64,000 nucleotides of DNA from Bremerella sp. JC817 (lineage in GTDB: Bacteria; Planctomycetota; Planctomycetia; Pirellulales; Pirellulaceae): contig NZ_JBFEFG010000259.1 in assembly GCF_040718835.1 (NCBI RefSeq), positions 62,001-126,000 of the forward strand, in the 5' to 3' direction. The first letter of the stretch is position 1. Each line of letters opens with the position of its first letter. Made by a program: the position numbers and the translations under genes. The notes under the pieces were generated by a model that saw only the letters and a program-made list of their open reading frames with translations, was not told the origin of the DNA and searched no databases. Of the stretch, positions 8,869 through 17,300 are shown in pieces.

Positions 8869-8908
8869 AAAGGTATTGCTTGCCATTAAAAGGTATTGCT
8901 TGCCATTA
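8869..8908. repeat. Tandem 20-bp direct duplication
   Basis: The 20-base unit AAAGGTATTGCTTGCCATTA occurs twice, head to tail and without mismatch (8869-8888, 8889-8908). It sits in the gene-free interval 8785-9145, which otherwise shows no supported feature. It probably marks a recent local slippage or insertion. Confidence 0.85.
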
Positions 8909-9145
8909 AGCTGACTATCGTTGGCCAGCACCACACCAAACCGCATGATGTCGTGCAGGATCGAAAGTCCGAAGAACAACTTCGCGATCTTCCCATAGCT
9001 TCGTCAATTAACCGACATCGCGGCGCCGGCAACCGCTGCCATCGGCGTTCCGCCGAGACGGGCGACGCTTCACCTGACATGCACGGGGTGTTATGCTGGC
9101 GGGAACGATTCAGGAACGAAGAAGTGGGCAGGCAGGAACGGACCG

Positions 9146-9820
9146 TTGGACGACGACAAAGTGCTATGGCAGATCAAGATTCCAGCTACCCACGACTACG
9201 CTCAGCTCTATCGCTATTACGAAGACCCGGAAGGAACCGAGTGCGAAGAGTGCGGGGCGATGCTGACCATCACGCACGAACGCTTCGAGGCAGAGTGGTC
9301 GGACGGCAGCGATCAGATTGGTGACTTTGTTTTCTCGGTCGGCGATGTCGTCGTCCGGGCCGATATCGCTAGCGAACTGCTGAAGACCTTTCGCGGCGCG
9401 ACGACGCAGCCCGTCGAACTGGCCGACCATCCCAATTTATACCGCCCCAAGCCACCTAAGCGAACCCGGGTGAAGCGTGTCTGGCTACCGTACGAAGGGC
9501 CGGAACTGGTCTGGCTGAAGCCGACGCATTCGGTCCCGCTGCTCGACCAATCGACGGTCGAGATCGACGAGACCTGCGACTCTTGCGGTACAATCGTGTA
9601 CGAACAGTTCCTCGGCGTCGAAGCGTACAACGGAGTGCAGCATACGCCGCGTGATCCTGACGGCGGACTGTTTATCTCGGCGAAAGCGGTCGGCGAGCAT
9701 GACCTGTTCGGGGTCGAATGCACCGGCTTGTTTCTCGTGACCAACCAGTTCAAACAGTACATCGAGAAACAAGGCTACACGAATATTCGCTTTTTGAACT
9801 ACGGCACGCTGGTCAGCTAA
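9146..9820 (+). CDS. Double-CXXCG motif protein (SitI6-like immunity family)
   Basis: Starts at a TTG (9146) with AGGAACG upstream. It carries two CxxCG knuckles about 110 residues apart: GTECEECGAML (near residue 32) and DETCDSCGTIV (near 145). This spacing is the hallmark of the Myxococcus 'double-CXXCG' paralogue family, which includes immunity proteins of Sit polymorphic toxins. The protein is otherwise beta-rich and soluble, 224 aa, and ends FLNYGTLVS. No toxin gene is next to it. It overlaps by four bases the convergent gene on the minus strand. Confidence 0.75.
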   Translation: MDDDKVLWQIKIPATHDYAQLYRYYEDPEGTECEECGAMLTITHERFEAEWSDGSDQIGDFVFSVGDVVVRADIASELLKTFRGATTQPVELADHPNLYRPKPPKRTRVKRVWLPYEGPELVWLKPTHSVPLLDQSTVEIDETCDSCGTIVYEQFLGVEAYNGVQHTPRDPDGGLFISAKAVGEHDLFGVECTGLFLVTNQFKQYIEKQGYTNIRFLNYGTLVS

Positions 9821-10389
9821 CCGCGCGATTCGTTCAGCCAGTTGGCCAGCCGCTGCGTTGTTTTAATCGCGTTGTTGCGCGTGAGATAATAGCTTTGGAA
9901 GACCATCTCCCAGCGGTCTTCCGGGGCGATGTGGATCAAAACCTGCACGCGGCGATCGTCGGCGCCGCGGCGGCCTTCTCCCTCGCGAATGAGGATGGCG
10001 TCGACGTGGGCGGCGTCGATGATTTCTCCCTCGTCGGGATCAACCGCCGCCGGATCGCGGGCCAAGATCAAACGAAACGGATGATAGCGGAAGGTCCACT
10101 TCAGGTTCAGCGCCGCCAGGAAGAGCAAGACGACCGCGAAGGCGATCTGAAATTCGATCGGCTGCCAGAACAGAAACAGCGCGGCGATCACTCCAGTCAT
10201 CACCAGGCTGGCGATGTGCCCGCGCCGCCAATGCTTCTCTGCGAAGGTAAAGGCCTGAATCTTTGGCTGGAGCGTGGCGACCGTCCAGCGACCTCGTACC
10301 TCCGAGCTTTGCGGCGCATGCTCTGGCCCGTCATGCCAGGCAACCAGGTGCCCCTCTTTCAGACCGTAAACTTTGACCGGTTCGACCAC
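9817..10389 (-). CDS. Membrane protein, 190 aa, two TM helices
   Basis: GTG start at 10387-10389. After a soluble N-terminal ~60 residues come two adjacent hydrophobic segments (IASLVMTGVIAALFLFW and IAFAVVLLFLAALNLKW, about 59-98). A soluble C-terminal domain then follows (FRLILARDPAAVDPDEGEI...), resembling a bacterial PH-like or 'DUF' beta domain. It is convergent with the CXXCG gene. Function unknown. Confidence 0.65.
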   Translation of the reverse strand: MVEPVKVYGLKEGHLVAWHDGPEHAPQSSEVRGRWTVATLQPKIQAFTFAEKHWRRGHIASLVMTGVIAALFLFWQPIEFQIAFAVVLLFLAALNLKWTFRYHPFRLILARDPAAVDPDEGEIIDAAHVDAILIREGEGRRGADDRRVQVLIHIAPEDRWEMVFQSYYLTRNNAIKTTQRLANWLNESRG

Positions 10390-10653
10390 GCGTCGGTTTC
10401 CTTACTCCATCGATGGGGCCGGTGTTCACGCCGATCGAAAACGGGCAGGCATCGCTCCCTGGCCGTTCGATCTCACCGCCTGAATGTCCTGGTCGCAAGC
10501 GTTTGCCAGGAACGAGTATCGTAGCATGGTCGGCCCGCTAGCGAACAAGCCCTGGGCAGGCGTCGCATGGAATCGGCTGGGCTACGTTGGTATCATTAGG
10601 CCCGTCAAACGAGTCGAAGTCCTTACTTTTCGTACTTCCAAAGTCGCCGCATC

Positions 10654-11076
10654 ATGCACCAGATTCCGTGGGATACCTTCCGCGACACTTTGTTCCGTCA
10701 GCTTGGATTGAAGCTGAAAGACGTCGATCAATTGATCCACGATGTCGAGCAAAGCGACCAATTTCGCTGGCAACGGGTGGAAGATTTCGAGTCGCAGTCC
10801 GATGCCGAATTGATCGCTCAGCTTCATTGGCTACCCGTCGGCGACCTGCTGGTGATTAACGATAACAGCTACCGCGAGCCAGGCGGACCGTTTGTCGTCG
10901 AGCCCCAAGAGACGCTCGTCCAGTTTTCCGAGCGTTATCAGCAAGCACACGACGGCGAATATCTTTTCAACGGCGACGTGCTGATCTTCCATTGGGCCTA
11001 TCGCTATGTCGGCATCTTCCATCACGAAGGGGTCCTCAGCGAAGCGATCGTTTCGCCACCTTCCGCTGCCGAGTGA
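10654..11076 (+). CDS. Hypothetical protein, 140 aa
   Basis: Small acidic soluble protein. Segments such as WDTFRDTLFRQLGL, FRWQRVEDFESQSDAELIAQ and LLVINDNSYREPGGPF alternate helix and strand in a way reminiscent of SUKH or immunity folds. It is tail-to-tail with the terminase gene, 16 bases apart, and marks the left border of the phage-like region. No family identified. Confidence 0.6.
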   Translation: MHQIPWDTFRDTLFRQLGLKLKDVDQLIHDVEQSDQFRWQRVEDFESQSDAELIAQLHWLPVGDLLVINDNSYREPGGPFVVEPQETLVQFSERYQQAHDGEYLFNGDVLIFHWAYRYVGIFHHEGVLSEAIVSPPSAAE

Positions 11077-11092
11077 CCTTTTCGCGGAAGCT

Positions 11093-12640
11093 CTACCTCA
11101 AGCCATACAAACTGGCGGCGTAGGTCGGGCTGATCGGCTTGGGCGTGTTCGTTTCGCACAAGATGGCGGCGTAGCTGCTGATATCGACCTGATCGGCGAC
11201 GTCGTCCTCGTGCCCGGTCCAGCCGAGCAGTTCTTGCTCGTACGGCAGTAGCCATTGATTGTTGTGCTTGGGCAGAAAGATTTCGCCGCGCGAAAGCTTG
11301 TTCTGCAAGGCATACGAACGTTCGACCTTGCCCGGCACGCCGCCTCGCGACAAACCCGTCGCCGGCGAGATCAACCGCGTTGGCACCTGATCGCGAATGA
11401 TGTTCTCGACCGCCTGACCATGATGGGCGTTCTCGAGATACAGAATCGGGACCTTCCACTGCTGACAGATCCGCACGACATTCTCGCACAGCGGAACGAA
11501 CTCGACTCGATCGCGCCACACATGTCGCAAGAACAGTGCATTGCCAAGATTCGGGGCATAGTCCCAGATGCCAAGCGCCGAGAAACTGCCTGGCTTTCCC
11601 TTGCGCTGGCTCGTCTTATCCTTCGTGCCGCCAGCCGTATCCAGGACTGCGAAGCGTGTGCAGTCACCTTCATGCACGGTGCCCAGCAGCGTACTGTCCG
11701 ACTGCATCGCGCTGAGGGTCCCTTCTTGCTGGGTGTAGTAGCGAAACCAGTCGCCTCGCAGAATCGCTTCTTCGCGGACCGACCAGTCGCCATGGATCAA
11801 CCGCTGACGCGTGACCGGCGGAAGATGCGACAGCCGGGCCACGTACGCTTCGGCATCGATGGCCGGATTGTCATGCAGCAGCGCCGGAACGAACGCGCGA
11901 TCTTTTCGCTGGGCATCGTTGAAGAAGACCTGCTTGGTACTTCCTTCGGCGGTCGCTTTCAAGATCTTGGGACTAATGAAACGATTCTTCACCCACGCAT
12001 GCCCGGTGCCGCCAGGGTTCGAAGCACTTCGCATGCGGACCGGTACGTTCAGCCCGCGTGTTTTTCGCAGTCGCGAGAACATGAACAGATACGGATTCGA
12101 TTCGTCGTCGGCCAGGCGAAACTCGGTCAGTTCGTCCCAGCCGATAAACTGAAACTCGGTCGAAGCGTACCGATACCGATCGTCCGGGGAATCGATGTAA
12201 CCAAACTGCAGCGTCGCGCCGCTGGGAAAGCTCCAGGTCTTACGCTGCTCGTTCCAGCGGGCGTCGCTGCCGGTTAGCCACTGCTTCGCTCGATCCATGA
12301 TCGAACCTGGCAAAGCGAGCCGGGCAAAGTCGCGCCGCAGCAACAGCGCCGCGTAACCGGGCACATGCACGTACTGCAGCGCCGCCATCAACAACGCTTC
12401 GGTTTTCCCAGGTCCGGCGCCGCCACCATAGAAGGCTTCCTGGCAGGTTAGCTCCAAGAAGGTTCGCTGCTTTGCGAACGGCTGGTGCGGGGCGTAGCTA
12501 CGAGGGGTCGTCTGCTGCTGGTCCATCTCCAACAGCGTCAACAGTTGTGGTGTCAGCTTCCCCGCACATTTCAACTGCCGCAATAAGCTGAGCCTCAATA
12601 AGAGCTGCTCGTTGGTCAGGTGGGAGTACGGAGAGGACAT
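11093..12640 (-). CDS. terL: Phage terminase large subunit (DNA-packaging motor)
   Basis: 515 aa with a complete two-domain layout. Walker A GGGAGPGKT is at 72-80, with a Q-motif-like region before it. Walker B FIGWDE is at 165-170, followed by a coupling motif RMRSASNPGG near 205. The RNase H-like nuclease domain shows acidic residues in AVLDTAGG (D334), YLENAHH (E403) and EDDVADQVD (479-486). TerL pumps DNA into the prohead and cuts the concatemer. All catalytic motifs are intact. It is the last gene of the minus-strand block A, and its start overlaps the putative small terminase by 143 bases. Terminase_6C-type subfamily is likely. Confidence 0.93.
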   Translation of the reverse strand: MSSPYSHLTNEQLLLRLSLLRQLKCAGKLTPQLLTLLEMDQQQTTPRSYAPHQPFAKQRTFLELTCQEAFYGGGAGPGKTEALLMAALQYVHVPGYAALLLRRDFARLALPGSIMDRAKQWLTGSDARWNEQRKTWSFPSGATLQFGYIDSPDDRYRYASTEFQFIGWDELTEFRLADDESNPYLFMFSRLRKTRGLNVPVRMRSASNPGGTGHAWVKNRFISPKILKATAEGSTKQVFFNDAQRKDRAFVPALLHDNPAIDAEAYVARLSHLPPVTRQRLIHGDWSVREEAILRGDWFRYYTQQEGTLSAMQSDSTLLGTVHEGDCTRFAVLDTAGGTKDKTSQRKGKPGSFSALGIWDYAPNLGNALFLRHVWRDRVEFVPLCENVVRICQQWKVPILYLENAHHGQAVENIIRDQVPTRLISPATGLSRGGVPGKVERSYALQNKLSRGEIFLPKHNNQWLLPYEQELLGWTGHEDDVADQVDISSYAAILCETNTPKPISPTYAASLYGLR

Positions 12641-13007
12641 GTTCGACCTGTTTCGGTTGGGTTTCGATAGGAAGCTTGGCGGCCTGGATCAGCACGCGGA
12701 GAATCGCGGTGTAGTCATTCACTTTCCCTTTCTCCGCGGCCTGGCGAGCCAACTCCGGGGCAAGCCGCACGATCTCGACCACTTCTTCCTGCGGAATGCA
12801 GCCGAGCGAAAGCAACCGCACCACGGCCGGGCTTTCGGCCAGCCGACTCGATATTGCGTCGGTGCTTGACTCGTCTTGCGAAAGGAGCGTCATCAATAGC
12901 GACGACGCGGTCGGCTTCGATTGCTCGGCACTGCCGCGACTGGCATCCGACTCGGCGACATGCCCCACCGGGACGACTTTCGTGAGATGGTTTTCAGATA
13001 AAGGCAT
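12498..13007 (-). CDS. Putative terminase small subunit / packaging-associated protein
   Basis: 169 aa, directly upstream of terL and overlapping it. The N-terminal third is Ser/Ala-rich and low-complexity. The centre is helical (LAPELARQAAEKGKVNDYTAI, LPPDQRAALIEAQLIAAVE). No clear helix-turn-helix is seen, so the small-terminase role comes from position only. The long overlap suggests either real translational coupling or that one start lies further downstream (for terL, ATG 12524-12526). Confidence 0.55.
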   Translation of the reverse strand: MPLSENHLTKVVPVGHVAESDASRGSAEQSKPTASSLLMTLLSQDESSTDAISSRLAESPAVVRLLSLGCIPQEEVVEIVRLAPELARQAAEKGKVNDYTAILRVLIQAAKLPIETQPKQVEHVLSVLPPDQRAALIEAQLIAAVEMCGEADTTTVDAVGDGPAADDPS

Positions 13008-13015
13008 GGCGTGAC

Positions 13016-13408
13016 CTAGGCAGGGTATTCAGCTTTGGGGACCGGCGTCAGTTCCACCAGCATGCGAACCGGAAAGTCGCTGCCGCCGGTTGGAACGCAC
13101 CACACCACCGCCGGGTAGCGAAACGTCTCGTCCAGCAACGCACTACCAGGCAGCGTGACGGTCAGGTTGTACCCCACACCGTCGGCTGTCCATTCCGGAC
13201 CTTGCTGCAGCGAACTGGCAAACGTGTCGGCCAGGTTCAGTTCGGCATTGTGGACGACGCTCTCGTCCGGGCCGAAGATCTGCAGGTAAGCCTTCGACAG
13301 CGATTCCGGTGTCACCGGCACATTGTCGGCATCGGTGACCCGAGCCCGAACGACCGTGTCGACACCGACCAACGCACGAACATGAAACGATTCGATCGAA
13401 CAACTCAT
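13016..13408 (-). CDS. Phage-block hypothetical, beta-rich, 130 aa
   Basis: The protein reads like a single Ig-like or baseplate beta domain: VDTVVRARVTDADNVPVT, AYLQIFGPDES, GVGYNLTVTLPGSALLD. Such small domains occur in upper-baseplate (BppU-like) and head-tail proteins. It is eight bases upstream of the putative small terminase gene in the same minus-strand operon. Exact role not determinable. Confidence 0.6.
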   Translation of the reverse strand: MSCSIESFHVRALVGVDTVVRARVTDADNVPVTPESLSKAYLQIFGPDESVVHNAELNLADTFASSLQQGPEWTADGVGYNLTVTLPGSALLDETFRYPAVVWCVPTGGSDFPVRMLVELTPVPKAEYPA

Positions 13409-13457
13409 CGGTTTTCCTTTTTCAAGTAGAGAAGGGGATTGGCTCGCCAGCCGCTGG

Positions 13458-13958
13458 TTAGCAGGTCGACGCTTGCGCTACGGGAACCGAACCGGCGAAC
13501 GTCGCCGAACTGGAAACGAGCGTAACCACGCTTGCCGCTTCCGACCGCTGGACGCTGGCGACTTCTGCGGAGGCTTGCTTCGTGTCGCAGCGCTGCTGCG
13601 TGATCGATTGCGACGTTGGGATCATGGCGGCGCCCTGTTTTTGTGGGAAGAGAGCGAACTGAAGTCGGACGACACGCAGCACGACCTGAACCAATGGCTG
13701 GCCAAGCTGCACGCGAACGCCTGGCATGGCGACTTCAATCGCGGCCACGCTCATGCCGACCTGGCTGCCAGCAACAAACGCCAAAGGCTCGCAGGCAATT
13801 CGTTGACGGCAACGTCCTGCATTTAGGCTGCCAGCACTCGACAGCAAGGGGGAAGAGATCTGTTGCCGGACGAGTCCTCTTCCGTAGGAAGCCTTCTGCG
13901 GAAAGCCTTGCACATCGAGTCGGCTCGCCCCAAGGCAGGGACCGGAAAGCATGGGCAT
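13458..13958 (-). CDS. Phage-block hypothetical, 166 aa
   Basis: Starts MPMLSGPCLGASRLDVQGFP. The sequence is Ala/Ser/Val/Gln-rich without TM or catalytic motifs. Composition and length suggest a small structural or fibre-associated protein. It is separated by one base from the next gene upstream and by 49 bases from the next downstream, so it is in the block A operon. Not recognised; the antisense frames here are shadows. Confidence 0.5.
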   Translation of the reverse strand: MPMLSGPCLGASRLDVQGFPQKASYGRGLVRQQISSPLLSSAGSLNAGRCRQRIACEPLAFVAGSQVGMSVAAIEVAMPGVRVQLGQPLVQVVLRVVRLQFALFPQKQGAAMIPTSQSITQQRCDTKQASAEVASVQRSEAASVVTLVSSSATFAGSVPVAQASTC

Positions 13959-13959
13959 G

Positions 13960-14505
13960 TTACGCTCCTTCTTCTAACAGAGGTTCCCCCACCACGAACG
14001 ATACATTGCCCGCCGCGATCGCTGCCCGGTAGGCCAGCCAGAGGCCGCGTTGCGATTGAAACGCCTGACCCATTTCAAGTGCCAAGAGCTTGAGCTGCGC
14101 GGCGGTGGGATCGGCTCCGGCGACCACGATCGGTTCGCCATGCCGATCGACCCAGCCAGGAATCGGATCTGTCGGCGCGATGAGTCCGAGCATCAGCGAT
14201 TCGTTCAGCAGAGCGATCCCCTGACTAACCACCTGGCGATCGACTTCCGACCAGCCGATCTCGACGCCGATTGACGTGACGACGTATCCTTCGGCCAGCG
14301 TAGTTTTCCACCATACATCGACTTCGGACCGCTTCTGTTGCCCGGCAGACCAGGCCGCCTGAAAAGTATCGGATCGGACATATCCTTCCGGCAGCGGATC
14401 GGGCACGGGCTGGGCTCCGAAGAAGGTTACGCAGCGATTGCCATCGTGAAGTGGGGCCCACGCCACGGCATTTCCGTCGACAATTTTGGCGATACCATTA
14501 GACAT
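13960..14505 (-). CDS. DUF4376-like phage tail-fibre-associated protein
   Basis: 181 aa. The C-terminal ~100 residues (GYVVTSIGVEIGWSEVDRQV, QGIALLNESLMLG, LLALEMGQAFQSQRG) follow the DUF4376 pattern: an 'INAxxDTD..' like strand, then helices around a fibre-proximal fold. This is usual in tail-fibre assembly or fibre-tip proteins. The N-terminal part has a short beta region (AKIVDGNAVAWAPLHDGNRC). It overlaps the fibre gene by 8 bases, which supports a shared role. Confidence 0.65.
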   Translation of the reverse strand: MSNGIAKIVDGNAVAWAPLHDGNRCVTFFGAQPVPDPLPEGYVRSDTFQAAWSAGQQKRSEVDVWWKTTLAEGYVVTSIGVEIGWSEVDRQVVSQGIALLNESLMLGLIAPTDPIPGWVDRHGEPIVVAGADPTAAQLKLLALEMGQAFQSQRGLWLAYRAAIAAGNVSFVVGEPLLEEGA

Positions 14506-15625
14506 GACCCGCTTCTCCTATGGGGCATTGAAACCCGCGTGAAATGAGCTGCAACGCATCCCAGGTCGACGCGACGTCGCACTGCAGGAAGATGTTTCCA
14601 TCGTTGTTGGTGACGATGTCGAACTCGACGTATTCGTTCGCGCCCTGGCGAGTGTGAATCGAAACAATGTTCGTCCCGCCTGACACACTGCGAATGTAAG
14701 CCCACGTATAGTTCGCGGCGGTCAGCGTGCGGAACAGCATCTTGGCCTGCACGCTGAGGGGCGGAGCCCAGACCCGGGCCGTGGTCTCGCTGGTATCGTT
14801 CACGTTGGTCGAGAGGGCGAACATCTCTCCTTCGTAGAAGAACCAAGCACCCCGCTGCTGAAACAGGTCCCACTGGCCGCCGCTGCTCGCGTTGGTTCGC
14901 ATCGCTCCGACGATCTGCCAATCGCTCCAACTGGCGGGCTTACCAAGCGAATTCGACAGTCCGGCGACGATATTTCCGGCCGCGTGCCCCAGCAGCACGT
15001 AGTACCAGCTATTGGTCGCCCGAAGCGATCCGTTCACCAGATCGCCACTTTCGGTCAGATCGAGCGTGATGTCGGTTTCGACGGTTAGCCTTGCCGACAG
15101 ATCGTGGTTGTGAATCGAACCGGTTTGAATCGTCAGCTCGGTCGCCGATGCTCGCTGAAGTTGCAAACCGACCGCGCCCACGGCCACTGGCTTCGCTTCC
15201 AGATCGTCGAGCCGCGTGACGATCGAGACCAGATCGTTCGTATTGTTGATCAGAAACGTATTGAATGCCGACGAATTGACTTTCGAGGTGACCGTATTTT
15301 CCAGCGTCGTAATCCGGTCGAGCATGGCCTGAAAGTCACTCGCTGCAATGTCCCCGACGGCAACACGAACCGCGTTGCCAGAGAGATTCAGGAGCGAACC
15401 CGTCGACGACTTCACAAGGTTGCGCGTCAACGTTCCGGCTGCATGGTTATAAACGCCTCGGCTATGTTCCCACGCAGTTCCATCCCGCAGGACGACGTTG
15501 AACGTCTTGCCATTCTGGCTACTCCCCAGCGAGTTATAGCCTGGCATTACCGAGCCGAGCGAGATCGTTCCGCCGCCGGTCGTCGCGGTGAAATAGCAGC
15601 CGAGATCGAAGTAGGTGGTTGCCAT
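14498..15625 (-). CDS. Phage tail fibre-like protein, 375 aa
   Basis: The N-terminal segment (residues 1-100) has the common fibre pattern: GTLTRNLVKSSTGSLLNLSG after a WEHSRGVYNHAAGT stretch. This 'xYxxGTLTRxxVxxSSTG' motif is found in many siphovirus and Mu-like fibres. A coiled coil follows (ITTLENTVTSKVNSSAFN), then a beta-rich C-terminal half. It lies in a tight operon upstream of the DUF4376-like gene. It should sit at the tail tip and bind the host surface. Confidence 0.75.
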   Translation of the reverse strand: MATTYFDLGCYFTATTGGGTISLGSVMPGYNSLGSSQNGKTFNVVLRDGTAWEHSRGVYNHAAGTLTRNLVKSSTGSLLNLSGNAVRVAVGDIAASDFQAMLDRITTLENTVTSKVNSSAFNTFLINNTNDLVSIVTRLDDLEAKPVAVGAVGLQLQRASATELTIQTGSIHNHDLSARLTVETDITLDLTESGDLVNGSLRATNSWYYVLLGHAAGNIVAGLSNSLGKPASWSDWQIVGAMRTNASSGGQWDLFQQRGAWFFYEGEMFALSTNVNDTSETTARVWAPPLSVQAKMLFRTLTAANYTWAYIRSVSGGTNIVSIHTRQGANEYVEFDIVTNNDGNIFLQCDVASTWDALQLISRGFQCPIGEAGHV

Positions 15626-15628
15626 TGT

Positions 15629-16324
15629 TTAACCTCCTTGCGACTGGATGATCAGCACACCAGCAGCGTCGAAGACCACTTCGAGCGGACCGTTGTTCAG
15701 ATAGGCGAGCGCCGGCGGCGTGGCCTGAGTGGAGACCCGGGCCGTGCGAACCGATTCGCAGCGAGCTCCGGCATTGGCCGCCGCACCAAGGCCCGGCGCG
15801 GCAAGCGTCAACGAACGTGTTCCTTTCGGCGCGGCGCTGGCCAGCGAACCGGTCGCGTCGCTACCCAGGTCGATCGCCGCGCCGCTGGGCAGGTCTTCCA
15901 TTAGCGGTTCGATCCAAATTAGCGTGCTGCCTGAGGCAGCGTCGGCGGCCAACACCAGCGGGATCGAACCGTTATCGAACGCAACCAGCGTTCGCTCTTC
16001 GTCATCGTCCCCTTCGCGAAACAGAATCAACGCATAGATATTCTGCCCTGAAGCCAACACGCCAAAGTCGAGATCGGCGGCATCGAACCGCGCTTCGCCT
16101 TCGCCAGCATCGATCACCGGCGAACCAACCACCAGCGGCTTTCGGGCATAGCCAGCCACATCGACTTCCATCGCGCCGGCAGCCCACAAATCGGCGACCG
16201 AACTATGGAGGGGGTCGAAGGAGATTTCATCGGTCGGATCGGGCGACGTGGTTCGTAAGAGCAGACACGCCAACGAATCGCTTTGCCAATCGAACCCTGT
16301 CAGCCCACTGGGATATAGTCGCAT
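15629..16324 (-). CDS. Phage-block hypothetical, 231 aa, first gene of block A
   Basis: Starts MRLYPSGLTGFDWQSDSLAC, a beta-rich protein with no TM. Phrases like ADLWAAGAMEVDVAGYARKP and AADAASGSTLIWIEPL fit a small phage virion or tail component of the kind found between fibre and head genes. It is four bases upstream of the fibre gene and is the promoter-proximal gene of the minus-strand block; upstream lies the divergent O-acetyltransferase (16532). Confidence 0.6.
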   Translation of the reverse strand: MRLYPSGLTGFDWQSDSLACLLLRTTSPDPTDEISFDPLHSSVADLWAAGAMEVDVAGYARKPLVVGSPVIDAGEGEARFDAADLDFGVLASGQNIYALILFREGDDDEERTLVAFDNGSIPLVLAADAASGSTLIWIEPLMEDLPSGAAIDLGSDATGSLASAAPKGTRSLTLAAPGLGAAANAGARCESVRTARVSTQATPPALAYLNNGPLEVVFDAAGVLIIQSQGG

Positions 16325-16531
16325 CGAAGAACATCGCCTCGCAGTAAGAACTTCACGTTTCAGAGTTTCACACAGCAGGGCGTTGTAGAAATGGATGCTC
16401 CTCTGTCCAGGTCATTCGCTCGACCGCACGTAGCCCTGACCGGCCTGATGCAACCGAGTTGAACGGTTTACAATGCGACCTGACACTTCCACAGGAACAC
16501 GACTTCGCCCAGCGAATCTTGAAGGAGCCCC

Positions 16532-17089
16532 ATGACCAGCCAGCGCGAACTGATGTTAGCAGGCGAGTTGTACGACGCATCGGACGCCGAATTGGTTGCG
16601 GCACGCCAGAAAGCCCACGACTTGTGCTTTGCCTTGAATGCGACGCGTGACACCGACAAAGAAGCCCGGGCCGAACTGATTGCCCAGATTCTGGGGACTT
16701 CACCGGAAGGGTTGACCATCCAGCCGCCGTTTCAATGCGACTACGGCGTAAACATTCAGCTCGGGCGAAACTGCTACTTCAACTTCAACTGCGTCGTGCT
16801 CGATGTTTGCCAGGTCACAATTGGCGATCATTGCCTCTTCGGTCCTGGCGTGCAGATCTATACGGCCACGCATCCGCTGGATGCCGTCACACGGCGGAAG
16901 CTGGAGAATGGCAAGCCGATTGTCATTGGCGACGACGTATGGATTGGGGGCTCGGCGATTATCTGCCCAGGCGTAACCATCGGTTCGGGCAGCGTGATCG
17001 GCGCCGGCAGCGTTGTCACGCGCGACATTCCGGCGAACGTCTTCGCCGCGGGCAACCCTTGCCGCGTGATTCGCCCGCTCGAACCTTAG
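16532..17089 (+). CDS. Sugar O-acetyltransferase (maltose/galactoside type)
   Basis: A complete 185-aa enzyme. The N-terminal helix hairpin MTSQRELMLAGELYDASDAE is followed by ARQKAHDLCFALNAT. A left-handed hexapeptide-repeat beta-helix comes next (IGDHCLFGPGVQIYTATHPL with the catalytic His in THPL, VIGDDVWIGGSAIICPGVTI, VIGAGSVVTRDIPANVFAAG). It transfers acetyl from acetyl-CoA to a sugar hydroxyl in the cytoplasm. It is a cellular-type gene sitting between the two divergent phage blocks A and B; its role there, if any, is unknown. Confidence 0.92.
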   Translation: MTSQRELMLAGELYDASDAELVAARQKAHDLCFALNATRDTDKEARAELIAQILGTSPEGLTIQPPFQCDYGVNIQLGRNCYFNFNCVVLDVCQVTIGDHCLFGPGVQIYTATHPLDAVTRRKLENGKPIVIGDDVWIGGSAIICPGVTIGSGSVIGAGSVVTRDIPANVFAAGNPCRVIRPLEP

Positions 17090-17300
17090 ACTTCACCTCT
17101 GCGCGACTTACCTCTTTCTGGGCGAATACTCTCGTTCGCCCCTCGCTTCCGACGGCTCCCTTCTAGCAGTTTCTTTCTGCGCTCCTCGTGCGCTATCGCC
17201 GCCGATCGGTGTACAGCGATGACCTTGACGGTCTCGCACACCAAGGTATGACATCGCTCGCTTTTGAACGATTCAACCTCCTTCTTCGGCACGAGAATCC

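Noticed and set aside
8869..8908. CRISPR-like repeat
   Set aside because: Only two direct copies without spacers; a simple tandem duplication.
8896..9324. Plus-strand frame over the 20-bp tandem repeat
   Set aside because: Arg-rich, overlaps the start of the double-CXXCG gene in another frame.
11255..12277. 340-codon frame antisense to the terminase
   Set aside because: Mirror of a gene with intact catalytic motifs; low-complexity Arg-rich translation.
14498..16324. Tail fibre region read as a host adhesin
   Set aside because: The GTLTR...SSTG motif and operon with a DUF4376-like gene are phage-typical; no signal peptide.
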